64,000 nucleotides of DNA from Clostridiales bacterium (GCA_017513085.1 JAFWDK010000022.1:62001-126000), one strand, 5' to 3'; positions 1 to 8,436 are shown, counted from the first letter of the stretch. Made by a program: numbers and translations. The notes: a model not told the origin generated them from the letters alone.

Positions 1-672
1 CATGCTCCGGTCAGCATCGGCATGGGTGACAACGAGGAAATGAAGAAAGTCCTGGCAACAGATGCACACGTCATGAAGATCATAAAGCCTTATAAAGATA
101 AGGATGAGATCCTGTCCCGTCTGGACTGCGCACGGGAGAACGGCGCTATGGCCGTGGGCATGGATGTCGAGCATTCCGTTAATGTGGAAGATGCCGAGGA
201 CTCGATCGTGGTGGGCAAGGAGATGAAACTTCCGACGCTGGAAGAACTTCGAGAGTATGTGGAATATGCGAAACTGCCGTTTTTCATCAAGGGCGCGCTG
301 AGCGTGCATGATGCGCAAAGCGCACTGGATCTGGGATGTAAGGGCATCATACTGAGCCACCATAACGGATTGATGCGGTGTGCGGTGCCGCCTGTTATGC
401 TTCTTCCGGAGATCCGCGATGCCGTGGGCGATTCATTGATCTTGATCGTGGATGGCGGGATCGAGAGTGGTTTTGATGCGTTCAAAGCACTGGCTCTGGG
501 CGCAGATCTGGTAACTGTGGGAAAGTGCCTCATGGATCCGCTGAAAAATGAGGGCGCGCAAGGTGTCTTCGGCGTTCTGAAGAAAATGACCGGCGAACTT
601 TCTGCCATGATGCTCCGCACGGCATCCAAAGATGTCAAGAGCATCGACCCGAGTGTGATCTGGAGAATGTAA
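1..672 (+). CDS. FMN-dependent alpha-hydroxy-acid dehydrogenase, 5'-truncated
   Basis: The frame is open from base 1, so the start lies outside the window and only the C-terminal 223 residues are present. The fragment shows the C-terminal half of the FMN TIM barrel of the glycolate oxidase/lactate oxidase/FMN lactate dehydrogenase family: a lysine in FFIKGALS near the flavin, the stretch ILSHHNG where the family usually has SNHGGRQ, and the phosphate-binding IVDGGIESG followed by ALGADLVTVGK. Such cytosolic enzymes oxidise 2-hydroxy acids to 2-oxo acids; the substrate cannot be read here. The catalytic His-Gly-Gly motif is divergent (HHNG), so substrate or electron acceptor may differ from classical members. 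It is followed by alanine dehydrogenase on the same strand, but a good promoter lies between them. Confidence 0.82.
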   Translation, partial: HAPVSIGMGDNEEMKKVLATDAHVMKIIKPYKDKDEILSRLDCARENGAMAVGMDVEHSVNVEDAEDSIVVGKEMKLPTLEELREYVEYAKLPFFIKGALSVHDAQSALDLGCKGIILSHHNGLMRCAVPPVMLLPEIRDAVGDSLILIVDGGIESGFDAFKALALGADLVTVGKCLMDPLKNEGAQGVFGVLKKMTGELSAMMLRTASKDVKSIDPSVIWRM

Positions 673-681
673 AACTTCGCA

Positions 682-711
682 TAGACACGAACGAAACTTT
701 TCACATATAAT
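682..711 (+). promoter_or_regulatory. Sigma-A-like promoter of ald
   Basis: TAGACA (682-687) and a perfect TATAAT (706-711) are separated by 18 bp. This would start transcription near 718, about 40 bases before the alanine dehydrogenase start codon. Confidence 0.6.
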
Positions 712-755
712 AAAAGAAGTTTTGTCAGCATGAAAATGCGGAAAGGGTGTGTGAT

Positions 756-1868
756 ATGAAGATCGGATGTGTAAAAGAGATCAAGAACAATGAGTTTCGA
801 GTTGGTTTGACACCGGATAACGTAAAAGCATACGTTTCTGCCGGCCACCACGTTTATGTGGAAAAGGGCGCAGGCGTTGGTTCCGGTTTTACGGACAATG
901 AGTACGTAGACGCAGGCGCGTCTTTGATCGACAATGCCGCAGATGTTTGGAATCTTGTGGACATGATGATCAAGGTCAAAGAGCCGCTTCCGGAAGAATA
1001 TCCGTTGTTCCGTGAGGGTTTGATCCTTTATACATATCTGCATCTTGCTGCGGATAAGGAGCAGGCGGAGGCTCTTCTGGCCGGAAAGGTCAAGGCGGTT
1101 GCCTACGAGACGATCCAGGAAAAAGACCGTTCTCTTCCGTGTCTGGCGCCGATGTCCCAGATTGCCGGACGTCTCTCCATTCAGGAAGGCGCGAAATATC
1201 TTGAGAAGAAATTCGGCGGCGAAGGTATCCTTCTTGCCGGTGTTCCGGGAACCCCGAAGGCGAACGTGGTTATCCTCGGAGGCGGTACAGTAGGTATGAA
1301 TGCCTGCAAGATCGCTGTGGGTATGGGTGCTAACGTTACGATCCTTGATGTCAACCTGAAGCGTCTGGAAGAACTGGACAACATGTTCGGTGCTCATATC
1401 CAGACTCTCGTAAGTAACGATTCCAATGTGGAACGCGTCGTGAAGGACGCTGATCTGGTCATCGGTTCCGTACTGATCCCGGGTGGTTCCACACCGAAGC
1501 TCTTTAAGAAGAAATATCTGCCGGAAATGAAAGATGGCGCTGTATTTGTAGACGTAGCGATCGACCAGGGCGGTTGCGGTGAATCTTCTCACGTCACGAC
1601 ACATGATGATCCGGTCTTTATCGAAGATGGTGTCGTACACTACTGCGTAGGCAATATGCCCGGTGCCGTTCCGAGAACGAGCACGATCGCGCTGACCAAT
1701 GCTACATTGCGTTATGGCATGCAGATCGCGTCTTTGGGACTTGAAGAAGCATGTAAGCAGAGCGAAGTAATTGCTTCCGGCGTAAACTGCTACGATGGAA
1801 AGGTCACCAATAAGAATGTTGCGAAGGCACTCGGCATGGAGTGCGCGGATCTGGCACAGTTGATCTAA
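756..1868 (+). CDS. ald: Alanine dehydrogenase
   Basis: The 370-residue product has the usual length and colinear motifs of L-alanine dehydrogenase, which reversibly deaminates alanine to pyruvate with NAD. The N-terminus (MKIGCVKEIKNNEFRVG) is the family signature with the substrate-binding Arg. The Lys region VKVKEP and the His of YLHLAAD are present, followed by the Rossmann loop VVILGGGTVGMNA at about residues 172-184. A GTG in frame at 747 is possible, but the ATG at 756 has GAAAGGG at a proper distance and matches the family N-terminus. It is monocistronic, with its own promoter upstream and a hairpin after the stop. It may feed amino-acid carbon into pyruvate or allow ammonium assimilation. 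Confidence 0.95.
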   Translation: MKIGCVKEIKNNEFRVGLTPDNVKAYVSAGHHVYVEKGAGVGSGFTDNEYVDAGASLIDNAADVWNLVDMMIKVKEPLPEEYPLFREGLILYTYLHLAADKEQAEALLAGKVKAVAYETIQEKDRSLPCLAPMSQIAGRLSIQEGAKYLEKKFGGEGILLAGVPGTPKANVVILGGGTVGMNACKIAVGMGANVTILDVNLKRLEELDNMFGAHIQTLVSNDSNVERVVKDADLVIGSVLIPGGSTPKLFKKKYLPEMKDGAVFVDVAIDQGGCGESSHVTTHDDPVFIEDGVVHYCVGNMPGAVPRTSTIALTNATLRYGMQIASLGLEEACKQSEVIASGVNCYDGKVTNKNVAKALGMECADLAQLI

Positions 1869-1904
1869 GCGATCCGGTTTCCTTTCGTTTTTGATTTGAA
1901 ATAC

Positions 1905-1949
1905 AATAGCCCGTCATATCAGCTGAAAGGCTTGGTATGCCGGGCTATT
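1905..1949. terminator. Bidirectional hairpin between ald and MATE gene
   Basis: AATAGCCCG (1905-1913) pairs with CGGGCTATT (1941-1949), and CATA/TATG inside extends the stem after one mismatch. Both convergent genes end here and the MATE stop codon lies in the right arm. The uridine tail is short on both strands, so termination strength is uncertain. Confidence 0.55.
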
Positions 1950-3327
1950 TAACAATGTTCCGGATCCAGATCCCGCTTCTTACCAGAATAAAGCCGATGA
2001 GGCACTTGACGATCTCGAGTGAGCGGACGATGGCCACGAGCCATACAACATATATTGAGGTATAACGGCTTAATATAAAAGCAACCGGCACAGCGATGAC
2101 CCAGGTGTAGCAACTGTCGAAAAGCACTGTCACGAATGTGTTGCCGCCGGCGCGAAGTATAAAATACGACGCGTGGGTATACGAACAGAAGGGCATCATG
2201 ATGCCGGCAATGATGATGAAATAAGTAGCTGTGGTACGTATCGCGCCGGAAGTATTATAAAGATACGGAAATACCGGAGAGATCACGACCATGAGGACGC
2301 CGAAGATCAACCCGCAAAGAACAGTGAAGAGACGCATCTTGTACGCGTCTTTTTTTGCCCGATCCAATTGCCCGCTTCCTAGGATATGACCCATTACGAT
2401 ACCCACGGCTTCACCCATGGCGATAAAAGCAACGCCCATGAGATTCCAGATGGTGGATTCAATGTTCAGAGACGCCACAGCATCCAGACTCCGATAAGAG
2501 TAGCACTGGTTCATGGTCGTGGTGCCCAGCGCCCAGAGCGACTCGTTAGCCATAAGAGGCAGTGCTTTGAACGTAAACTTTCTGACCATTTCACGTGGAA
2601 CGGTCAACCTGGCAAAAGCGCCACGGATAAACGGGAAGGTGTCGGCGTGAAGACCGGTATAGACGATGAGGATCGCAAGTTCTACGAAACGGGAAATAAC
2701 AGTGGCGATAGCGGCTCCGGTCGCGCCCAGTGCCGGAAGACCGAGATATCCGTAGATCAGGAGCGTGTTGCCGATAAGGTTTACGAAGATCGCGAATAAA
2801 GAAGCAAACATGGGCACTTTGGTCTGTCCCTGATCTTTAAGGGTACCGGAGTATGCCTGCGTAAGTCCGATCGGGATGAGGCTGATGAGGATGATACGGA
2901 TGTAGTCGATACCGATCTTCAGGATCTCTTCCGCATCGGCCGGATCACCTTCGCCTTGAAGGAAAAGACGGATCAGGTAAGGGGAAAAGAGCGCGAAGAT
3001 CAGGACACAGAGCGCGGAAAGAAGCGTATTGGCTACGATCTTGAAACGGAAAGAATAACGGATTCCATCTGTATCGCCTTTGCCGTGGTATTGCGCGGTA
3101 AAAATGCCGACCCCCGCCGTAGCACCGAAAATGACAAGGTAGAAGATAAAGATCAGCTGGTTAGCGATGGCCACGCCGGAAAGCGCGTTCGTACCCACCC
3201 GTCCGATCATGAGATTGTCCAGCAGGTTTACGAAATTGGAAATACCGTTTTGCACCATCATCGGGATGGCGATCAGCAGAAGCCTCGAGTAGAAGCCCTT
3301 ATTCTCTTTGGTCAGATCCGTTGTCAT
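1945..3327 (-). CDS. MATE family multidrug/cation efflux transporter
   Basis: The 460-residue protein has about twelve hydrophobic segments arranged as two related halves and the MATE-type N-terminus LLLIAIPMMVQNGISNFVNLLDNLMIGRVG. Members export cationic drugs or metabolites using a sodium or proton gradient across the cytoplasmic membrane; the substrate here is unknown. The start at 3327 (MTTDLTKENKG) was preferred over 3363 because GAAGGAGA lies directly upstream on the minus strand. It is divergent from birA and convergent with ald. Confidence 0.92.
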   Translation of the reverse strand: MTTDLTKENKGFYSRLLLIAIPMMVQNGISNFVNLLDNLMIGRVGTNALSGVAIANQLIFIFYLVIFGATAGVGIFTAQYHGKGDTDGIRYSFRFKIVANTLLSALCVLIFALFSPYLIRLFLQGEGDPADAEEILKIGIDYIRIILISLIPIGLTQAYSGTLKDQGQTKVPMFASLFAIFVNLIGNTLLIYGYLGLPALGATGAAIATVISRFVELAILIVYTGLHADTFPFIRGAFARLTVPREMVRKFTFKALPLMANESLWALGTTTMNQCYSYRSLDAVASLNIESTIWNLMGVAFIAMGEAVGIVMGHILGSGQLDRAKKDAYKMRLFTVLCGLIFGVLMVVISPVFPYLYNTSGAIRTTATYFIIIAGIMMPFCSYTHASYFILRAGGNTFVTVLFDSCYTWVIAVPVAFILSRYTSIYVVWLVAIVRSLEIVKCLIGFILVRSGIWIRNIVK

Positions 3328-3353
3328 GTTAGTCTCCTTCAGCAAGTCTATGT

Positions 3354-3382
3354 ATTCTATCAAAAAGCACTTTCGCCTACAA
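3354..3382 (-). promoter_or_regulatory. Promoter of the MATE gene
   Basis: On the minus strand TTGTAG (3382-3377) and TAGAAT (3359-3354) are 17 bp apart, with an extended -10 TGA directly before TAGAAT. It gives a short leader before the start codon at 3327. Confidence 0.55.
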
Positions 3383-3461
3383 TATGCGCGTGCGTATTTA
3401 TACGAACAGGCTAGGTTGATTCGCGGGAGCGGACGTGGTATCTTTCAAAAGGAGGCAAAAC

Positions 3462-4439
3462 ATGAGTACAAAAGACGAATTACTGAAACTTTTTGAGAGC
3501 AATAAAGGAAAGTTCCTGTCGGGTGGTGAGATCGCGGAAAAACTGCAGATCTCCAGGACGGCCATATGGAAGGCTGTCGAGTCGTTGCGCGCGGAGGGCT
3601 ATTCCATCGAGGCGGTGAAATCGCAAGGTTACAGTCTTTCTCCTGATACTGACATAGTGTCTTCGCAAGGTGTGAAGAAATACTTGAAAAAGGACCTCGA
3701 CATCACAGTAATGGAAGAGGTTGCCTCCACAAATACGGTTGTAAAAGAACTGGCCATGGCCGGTGAACGGGAGGGAAAGACAGTGATCGCCAACTCCCAG
3801 ACCGGAGGAAAAGGAAGAATGGGCAGGAAGTTCTTCTCGCCCAGAAATTCCGGTGTATATATCAGCGTCCTGTTGCGACCGGATGCGATGCTTCCGGAGC
3901 GTGCACTGAAGATCACGACGATGGCTGCCGTTGCGGCAAGCCGGGCAATCGAGGAAGTGACCGGTAAAGAAGCGCTGATCAAGTGGGTCAATGATATTTT
4001 CGTGGAAGACAGGAAGGTGGTCGGGATACTGACCGAGGCGTCGATGAGCATGGAGAGCGGCCATCTGGAGTTTGCCGTACTTGGCATCGGGTTTAATGTG
4101 TATGAGCCGGAAGGCGGTTTCCCGGAGGAACTGAAGACGATCGCCGGCGCGCTTCTTTCCGAGAAGATGCCGGACGCGAAGAACCGGATCGCAGCGGCGT
4201 TTCTGAATCACTTCTTTGAGATCTACGATGATGTGGAGCATCTGCATTACGAAGAATACTATAAGGAAAAGAGCCTGGTGCTCGGCAAGGATGTGGACGT
4301 GCTGGCCGCTTCCGGCACGCGTCGCGCCAAGGTCCTGGATATCACAGAAGATTGCAATCTGGTCGTGTGTTATGACGATGGCAGTAAGACGGTCCTGTCT
4401 TCCGGAGAGGTACGCATCAGGCCGATCCTGAAAAAATAA
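3462..4439 (+). CDS. birA: Bifunctional biotin-protein ligase/biotin repressor
   Basis: The 325-residue product attaches biotin to carboxylase carrier domains via biotinyl-AMP and probably represses biotin genes. Residues about 1-60 form a winged helix (LSGGEIAEKLQISRTAIWKAVESLRAEGY). The ligase domain shows the nucleotide/biotin loop SQTGGKGRMGR, where GRGRRGR is usual, and KWVNDIFVEDRKVVGILTE. A small SH3-like C-terminal domain follows. The ATG at 3462 is used because AAAGGAGG lies 8 bases upstream; the earlier in-frame ATG at 3435 has none. No biotin biosynthesis or transport gene is adjacent. Confidence 0.95.
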   Translation: MSTKDELLKLFESNKGKFLSGGEIAEKLQISRTAIWKAVESLRAEGYSIEAVKSQGYSLSPDTDIVSSQGVKKYLKKDLDITVMEEVASTNTVVKELAMAGEREGKTVIANSQTGGKGRMGRKFFSPRNSGVYISVLLRPDAMLPERALKITTMAAVAASRAIEEVTGKEALIKWVNDIFVEDRKVVGILTEASMSMESGHLEFAVLGIGFNVYEPEGGFPEELKTIAGALLSEKMPDAKNRIAAAFLNHFFEIYDDVEHLHYEEYYKEKSLVLGKDVDVLAASGTRRAKVLDITEDCNLVVCYDDGSKTVLSSGEVRIRPILKK

Positions 4440-4514
4440 GGCGCGAAACAAAGCTTGATGGATCTTCCCGTTTCTCAATCTGTTTGATTTATATATGAAA
4501 GTTCATCTCTGTGC

Positions 4515-4543
4515 TTGACTTATACCCCCTGGGGGTATAGAAT
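4515..4543 (+). promoter_or_regulatory. csoR-copA promoter with CsoR operator 1 in the spacer
   Basis: TTGACT (4515-4520) and TAGAAT (4538-4543) are separated by 17 bp. Bases 4521-4539 form a 19-bp palindrome TATACCCCC-T-GGGGGTATA, perfect apart from its central base, which fills the spacer. This matches the GC-rich inverted repeat with TA-rich ends known for CsoR operators. Bound CsoR would block RNA polymerase until Cu(I) releases it. Confidence 0.85.
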
Positions 4544-4555
4544 GTCAGGTAGAAA

Positions 4556-4574
4556 TATACCCTGTGGGGGTATA
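4556..4574 (+). promoter_or_regulatory. CsoR operator 2
   Basis: TATACCCTGTGGGGGTATA is a second, slightly imperfect copy of the operator, 35 bp downstream of the first (about 3.3 helical turns). It lies in the transcribed leader and its last base is the A of the ATG at 4574, which argues against that ATG being the real start. Confidence 0.8.
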
Positions 4575-4603
4575 TGAACCAAACTGCAAGGAGTGACCGG
4601 AAA

Positions 4604-4915
4604 ATGAGCGAAACCAAGAAATGCCCGCACTGTGCAAGCAGAAAGAAATTACGGACCGAGGAAGAGAAGAAGATACTTCTGACGAGATTGAAAAAGGCAG
4701 AAGGACAGATCCGCGGGATAGAGAAAATGATCACGGAAGATGCGTATTGTCCGGATATTCTTGTGCAGGTCTCGGCGGTGACCTCCGCACTGAACAGTTT
4801 TAACAAAGAGCTTATGGCGTGCCATATGCGTTCTTGCGTGACAGAGGATATCCGGGCGGGCAAGGATGAGGCAATCGATGAATTCGTGAAGATCATGCAG
4901 AAATTGATGAAATAA
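4604..4915 (+). CDS. csoR: CsoR-type copper-sensing repressor
   Basis: This 103-residue all-helical protein belongs to the CsoR/RcnR (DUF156) family. It carries the Cu(I) ligand set: Cys in DAYCPDIL, then His and Cys in ACHMRSC. An N-terminal CPHC plus a second Cys is an extra feature that could bind metal but is not part of the core family. The start at 4604 has AAGGAG at 4588-4593; the upstream ATG at 4574 overlaps operator 2. It autoregulates through two operators and precedes copA by 83 bases, giving a copper-induced csoR-copA operon. Confidence 0.92.
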   Translation: MSETKKCPHCASRKKLRTEEEKKILLTRLKKAEGQIRGIEKMITEDAYCPDILVQVSAVTSALNSFNKELMACHMRSCVTEDIRAGKDEAIDEFVKIMQKLMK

Positions 4916-4998
4916 AAACTGTGCGGGAGTCGCGCTGTCACGATTAGCGGCTCAGGTACAGATATTCGTCACGAAAGTGGCTGGAAATGGAAGATTGA

Positions 4999-7614
4999 AT
5001 GATACAGTTTCAGGTAACAGGAATGAGTTGCGCGGCTTGCTCCGCGCGCGTGGAAAAAGCAGTATCGAAGGTCCCGGGCGTGTCGTCCGTTTCGGTGAGT
5101 CTTTTGACTAACTCTATGGGCGTGGAGGGAAGTTTCGATCCCGCTGCGGTCATTGCAGCAGTCCAGGCTGCCGGTTACGGGGCGCAAATGAAATCTTCGG
5201 ATGGAGAGGGATCCGGGTCACAGGTTTCATCCGGAGGCTCATCTTCATGGAACCGGGAAGCGGAAGCGCTTCGTGATACAGAAACGCCCATCCTGGTCAG
5301 AAGACTGATCCGGTCGATCATCTTTCTACTGCTTCTCATGTATGTATCGATGGGCCACAATATGCTTGGCTTGCCTTTGCCATCCTATTTCCACGGGAAT
5401 TATCTGGCTTTGACGCTTACCCAGATGATCCTGGCCACCATTGTCATGCTTATCAACAAGAAGTTTTTCGTCAACGGATTCGGAGCGATCCGCCATGGTT
5501 CACCGAATATGGACACGCTTGTCGCGCTGGGTTCCTCCGTGTCATTCCTTTGGAGCACTTATGTTTTCTTTGCCATGTGCGGAAAGATCACGGATGGCGC
5601 AGCCAATTCAACCCTGATGAACATGTACCATGGGCAACTGTATTTCGAATCCGCCGCCATGATCCCTGCACTCATTACTGTGGGGAAGACTCTTGAATCT
5701 TTATCCAAGGGCCGCACAACAAGTGCGCTGAAGAGCCTTTTGGACCTGGCACCGAAGACGGCCAAAGTCATCCGCCCGCAAGCCTGTGCAGCGGGGACGG
5801 AGCGTGCCGCGTCCTGTGCCATGGAAACCGAGGTTGAAGTTCCGATCGAAGACGTCCGGGTGGGAGACATTTTTGTAGTACGTCCCGGTGACAATATTCC
5901 GGTAGACGGCCTTGTGATCGAGGGTATGAGTGCGGTAAACGAGTCAGCGCTGACCGGCGAGTCGATACCGGTCGATAAAGAGCCGGGCGATAAAGTCAGC
6001 GCAGCGACGAGTAATGTTTCCGGATTTCTCAAGTGCCGTGCAACAAGGATCGGTGAAGACACGACCTGGTCACAGATCGTGCGCCTGGTTTCCGATGCTG
6101 CCGCTACAAAAGCACCGGTCGCGCGAATTGCCGATAAGGTTTCGGGGATCTTCGTTCCTACGGTTATCGGAATTGCTATCTTTGTCTGCATAGGTTGGCT
6201 GATATACGGCGAGACCCTGAGTTTCGCGCTGGCACGGGCGATATCCGTCCTCGTGATCTCATGTCCATGCGCACTCGGACTTGCCACTCCGGTTGCCATC
6301 ATGGTGGGAAATGGACTTGGCGCGAAGAACGGAGTGCTTGTTAAGACCGGCGAGGCTCTGGAAAAAGCGGGGAAAGCGCAGATCGTACTATTAGACAAGA
6401 CGGGCACCATCACGTCCGGCCAGCCGGAGGTAACCGATATTTTCCCGGCAAAGGGAGTTTCGGAAGAAGATCTGCTTACAAAAGCCTGTGCTCTGGAAAA
6501 ACTCAGCGAGCATCCATTAGCACGCGCGGTCGTAGCGGAGTATGACAAGCGCAATCTGACACAAAAGCTTCCGGAGGTAAGTGCTTTTGAAGTACATGCC
6601 GGACACGGTCTGGAAGGACGGATCAATGGTAAGCATATTCACGGCGGAAACGGCAGATATATACGTGCATTGACTACGGTCGACGATCATTTTTCCAAGG
6701 TTGAAGAGGATCTCACCAGGGGCGGAAAGACGCCGCTTTTCTTTGAGGAGAACGGATCGCTTCTGGGCATTGTTTCCGTAGCGGATACGATCAAAGAGGA
6801 TTCAGAAGAAGGTATCCGCCAGCTGAAAAAACTCGGGCTGCATGTTCTGATGCTGACCGGTGACAATGCCCGTACGGCGGCTTCTATCGGAGAAAAAGCC
6901 GGCGTCGACGATGTGATCTCGGATGTCCTTCCGGACGGAAAAGCGGAGATCGTGACGGAACTTCAGAAGCAGGGCAGTGTCATCATGGTCGGAGACGGCA
7001 TTAATGATGCGCCGGCGCTGACGACGGCCGATGTCGGGATCGCCATCGGAGCCGGCACGGATGTCGCCATAGAGAGTGCGGACATTGTACTCATGAACAG
7101 TTCTTTGACCGATGTTCCGGCCGCGATACGCCTTAGCAGAAAGACTCTCCGAAACATCCATGAGAACCTTTTCTGGGCTTTTTTCTACAATCTGATCTGC
7201 ATACCGGTTGCTGCCGGTATCCTGTCCTGGAAGATGAATCCGATGCTGGGCGCCGCCGCCATGAGTATCTCCAGTTTTACAGTCTGCATGAATGCGCTCA
7301 GGCTCAATCTCTTTAAGATGCGGGATCCATCCCGCGACAAGCCTCTTCACAGGGGAACCCTGAAACAGATAACGATCCCGAAAAGGAAGAAAGGAAGTGT
7401 AACCATGAAAAAAACATTGAAGATCGAAGGCATGATGTGTGAGCATTGTGAGGCTTCCGTGAAAAAAGCACTGGAGGCTCTGCCTTTTATCACCAGCGCG
7501 ATTCCGAACCATTCTGAGAACATCGCGACAGTAGAGGTCGAGGGTGATTTTGATGAGGAAAAAGTCCGCGAAGTGATCGAGGGAAAAGACTATAAGTACC
7601 TGGGCGCGGAGTGA
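4999..7614 (+). CDS. copA: Copper-exporting P1B-type ATPase with terminal CopZ domain
   Basis: This 871-residue pump exports Cu(I) from the cytoplasm. Visible in order: an N-terminal heavy-metal domain (GMSCAAC, Cys11 and Cys14), transmembrane helices, the actuator TGES (319-322), the membrane CPC motif (422-424), the phosphorylated Asp466 in DKTGT, the HP motif (505-506), the hinge GDGIND (665-670), and a last pair of membrane helices. An extra second metal-binding domain (KIEGMMCEHC, Cys814 and Cys817) follows the pump proper, an unusual place since such domains are normally N-terminal. GGAAG lies 5 bases before the start. It is controlled with csoR, and the C-terminal domain can also be read from its own start at 7405. 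Confidence 0.94.
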   Translation: MIQFQVTGMSCAACSARVEKAVSKVPGVSSVSVSLLTNSMGVEGSFDPAAVIAAVQAAGYGAQMKSSDGEGSGSQVSSGGSSSWNREAEALRDTETPILVRRLIRSIIFLLLLMYVSMGHNMLGLPLPSYFHGNYLALTLTQMILATIVMLINKKFFVNGFGAIRHGSPNMDTLVALGSSVSFLWSTYVFFAMCGKITDGAANSTLMNMYHGQLYFESAAMIPALITVGKTLESLSKGRTTSALKSLLDLAPKTAKVIRPQACAAGTERAASCAMETEVEVPIEDVRVGDIFVVRPGDNIPVDGLVIEGMSAVNESALTGESIPVDKEPGDKVSAATSNVSGFLKCRATRIGEDTTWSQIVRLVSDAAATKAPVARIADKVSGIFVPTVIGIAIFVCIGWLIYGETLSFALARAISVLVISCPCALGLATPVAIMVGNGLGAKNGVLVKTGEALEKAGKAQIVLLDKTGTITSGQPEVTDIFPAKGVSEEDLLTKACALEKLSEHPLARAVVAEYDKRNLTQKLPEVSAFEVHAGHGLEGRINGKHIHGGNGRYIRALTTVDDHFSKVEEDLTRGGKTPLFFEENGSLLGIVSVADTIKEDSEEGIRQLKKLGLHVLMLTGDNARTAASIGEKAGVDDVISDVLPDGKAEIVTELQKQGSVIMVGDGINDAPALTTADVGIAIGAGTDVAIESADIVLMNSSLTDVPAAIRLSRKTLRNIHENLFWAFFYNLICIPVAAGILSWKMNPMLGAAAMSISSFTVCMNALRLNLFKMRDPSRDKPLHRGTLKQITIPKRKKGSVTMKKTLKIEGMMCEHCEASVKKALEALPFITSAIPNHSENIATVEVEGDFDEEKVREVIEGKDYKYLGAE
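7405..7614 (+). CDS. copZ: CopZ-like copper chaperone, nested in-frame start within copA
   Basis: An ATG in the copA frame at 7405 is preceded by AAAGGAAG (7390-7397) with 7-base spacing. Initiation there would give a complete 69-residue heavy-metal-associated protein beginning MKKTLKIEGMMCEHC, the size and sequence type of free CopZ, which carries Cu(I) to CopA. Immediately upstream the copA frame encodes a basic linker (TIPKRKKGS) typical of an unconstrained junction. Both a fused and a free product may be made. Internal initiation is inferred, not shown. Confidence 0.5.
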   Translation: MKKTLKIEGMMCEHCEASVKKALEALPFITSAIPNHSENIATVEVEGDFDEEKVREVIEGKDYKYLGAE

Positions 7615-7631
7615 GCGGAAAAGCCGATCTT

Positions 7632-7669
7632 CAGCACAGAGGATGAGTGGATCCTCTGTGCTGTTTTTT
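7632..7669 (+). terminator. Intrinsic terminator of csoR-copA
   Basis: A perfect 12-bp stem (7632-7643 with 7652-7663), an 8-base loop and six T residues lie 17 bases after the copA stop. Confidence 0.93.
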
Positions 7670-7710
7670 GTAGCCGAAACTTAATAATACGTCATAAAAG
7701 GCGGTGCTTT

Positions 7711-7722
7711 TTGTGATAGAAT
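7711..7722 (+). promoter_or_regulatory. Extended -10 promoter of the DUF937 gene
   Basis: TTGTGATAGAAT contains TAGAAT (7717-7722) preceded by TGA, an extended -10. No good -35 is seen. A very similar TTTGTGATAAAAT precedes the LRR/SLH gene at 57379. Confidence 0.45.
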
Positions 7723-7786
7723 CAAATTATCGATAAATATGTCTCCGATGGGGTGAATCTCGGACGAGGGTAAGGAAGGTGATTTT

Positions 7787-8386
7787 ATGGATCTTGTAAA
7801 AATGCTTCTCAGCAATATGACTTCGGAGTCTTCGCTTTCTGCGTTGACAGGAAAGACCGGCGGTTCGGCAGATCAGGTCGAGAGTGCCATTACTTCGGCG
7901 ATTCCGTCTTTGATCGGTTCGATGACAAAGAATGCTTCCTCGTCGGATGGTGCAAAATCACTGTTGGGTGCTCTGTCTCAGCATAAAGATACGAATTCGA
8001 TCTCTTCTCAGATCGAGAATGCCGACGAAGAGGACGGCGGCAAGATCATCGGCAAGATCATGGGTGGCGATAAGGACGATTTCATTTCCAAGATCGCTTC
8101 TAAGTCCGGCCTGAACCTGGGTCAGACAAATTCTGTATTGAGCTCTATCGCTCCGGCGATCCTCAGCTTTATTTCCGATATGGCGAAGCCGGATACGCCT
8201 GAATCCCAGGCGAAAGAAGCGGCAGAGAGAGCGGAGAAGGCAGCGAGCGATGATTCTTCTTTCCTCGGCGGTTTTTTCAAGAGCTTCTTGAAGAGCGGTG
8301 ACGATAAAGAAGACGATGGCAAGTCCGATTCTGATTCAGGATTTGACGGCGGCGATCTTCTTGGCATGCTGAAGAAGTTTATGTAA
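7787..8386 (+). CDS. DUF937 domain protein
   Basis: This 199-residue protein matches the DUF937 pattern: MDLVKMLLSNM, then an Ala/Ser/Gly-rich helical stretch (AITSAIPSLIGSMTKNA), GAKSLLGALSQHKD, a GGKIIGKIMGG turn and a second helical part ending in SSIAPAILSFISDMAK. The last 60 residues are acidic and Asp/Ser/Gly-rich, ending DLLGMLKKFM. It has no signal peptide or membrane helix. The family function is unknown. AAGGAAGG precedes the start, and the gene stands alone between the copA terminator and a strong hairpin. Confidence 0.8.
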   Translation: MDLVKMLLSNMTSESSLSALTGKTGGSADQVESAITSAIPSLIGSMTKNASSSDGAKSLLGALSQHKDTNSISSQIENADEEDGGKIIGKIMGGDKDDFISKIASKSGLNLGQTNSVLSSIAPAILSFISDMAKPDTPESQAKEAAERAEKAASDDSSFLGGFFKSFLKSGDDKEDDGKSDSDSGFDGGDLLGMLKKFM

Positions 8387-8406
8387 TCTCACATTGTTTT
8401 CATTTC

Positions 8407-8436
8407 TGTCCCGGGATCGAAGATTCGGTTCCGGGC
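8407..8436 (+). terminator. Hairpin after the DUF937 gene
   Basis: CTGTCCCGGGATCGA pairs with TCGGTTCCGGGCAG around a 4-base loop with one bulged T, giving about 14 base pairs. An A/T-rich rather than T-only tract follows, so this may be a weak terminator or an mRNA-end stabiliser. Confidence 0.5.

Noticed and set aside
90..1640. 516-codon open frame on the minus strand opposite the FMN enzyme and ald
   Set aside because: It overlaps two clearly homologous plus-strand genes, its translation is basic and low in recognisable motifs, and no ribosome binding site or promoter supports it. It is a codon-bias shadow.
5559..6626. 355-codon minus-strand frame inside copA
   Set aside because: Ser/Thr/Ala/Pro-rich antisense translation of conserved P-type ATPase motifs; no start signal.
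7390..7404. Possible programmed frameshift in copA as in E. coli
   Set aside because: There is no stop nearby in frame and no heptameric slippery site before the CopZ domain; both domains are in one frame, so internal initiation is the simpler idea.
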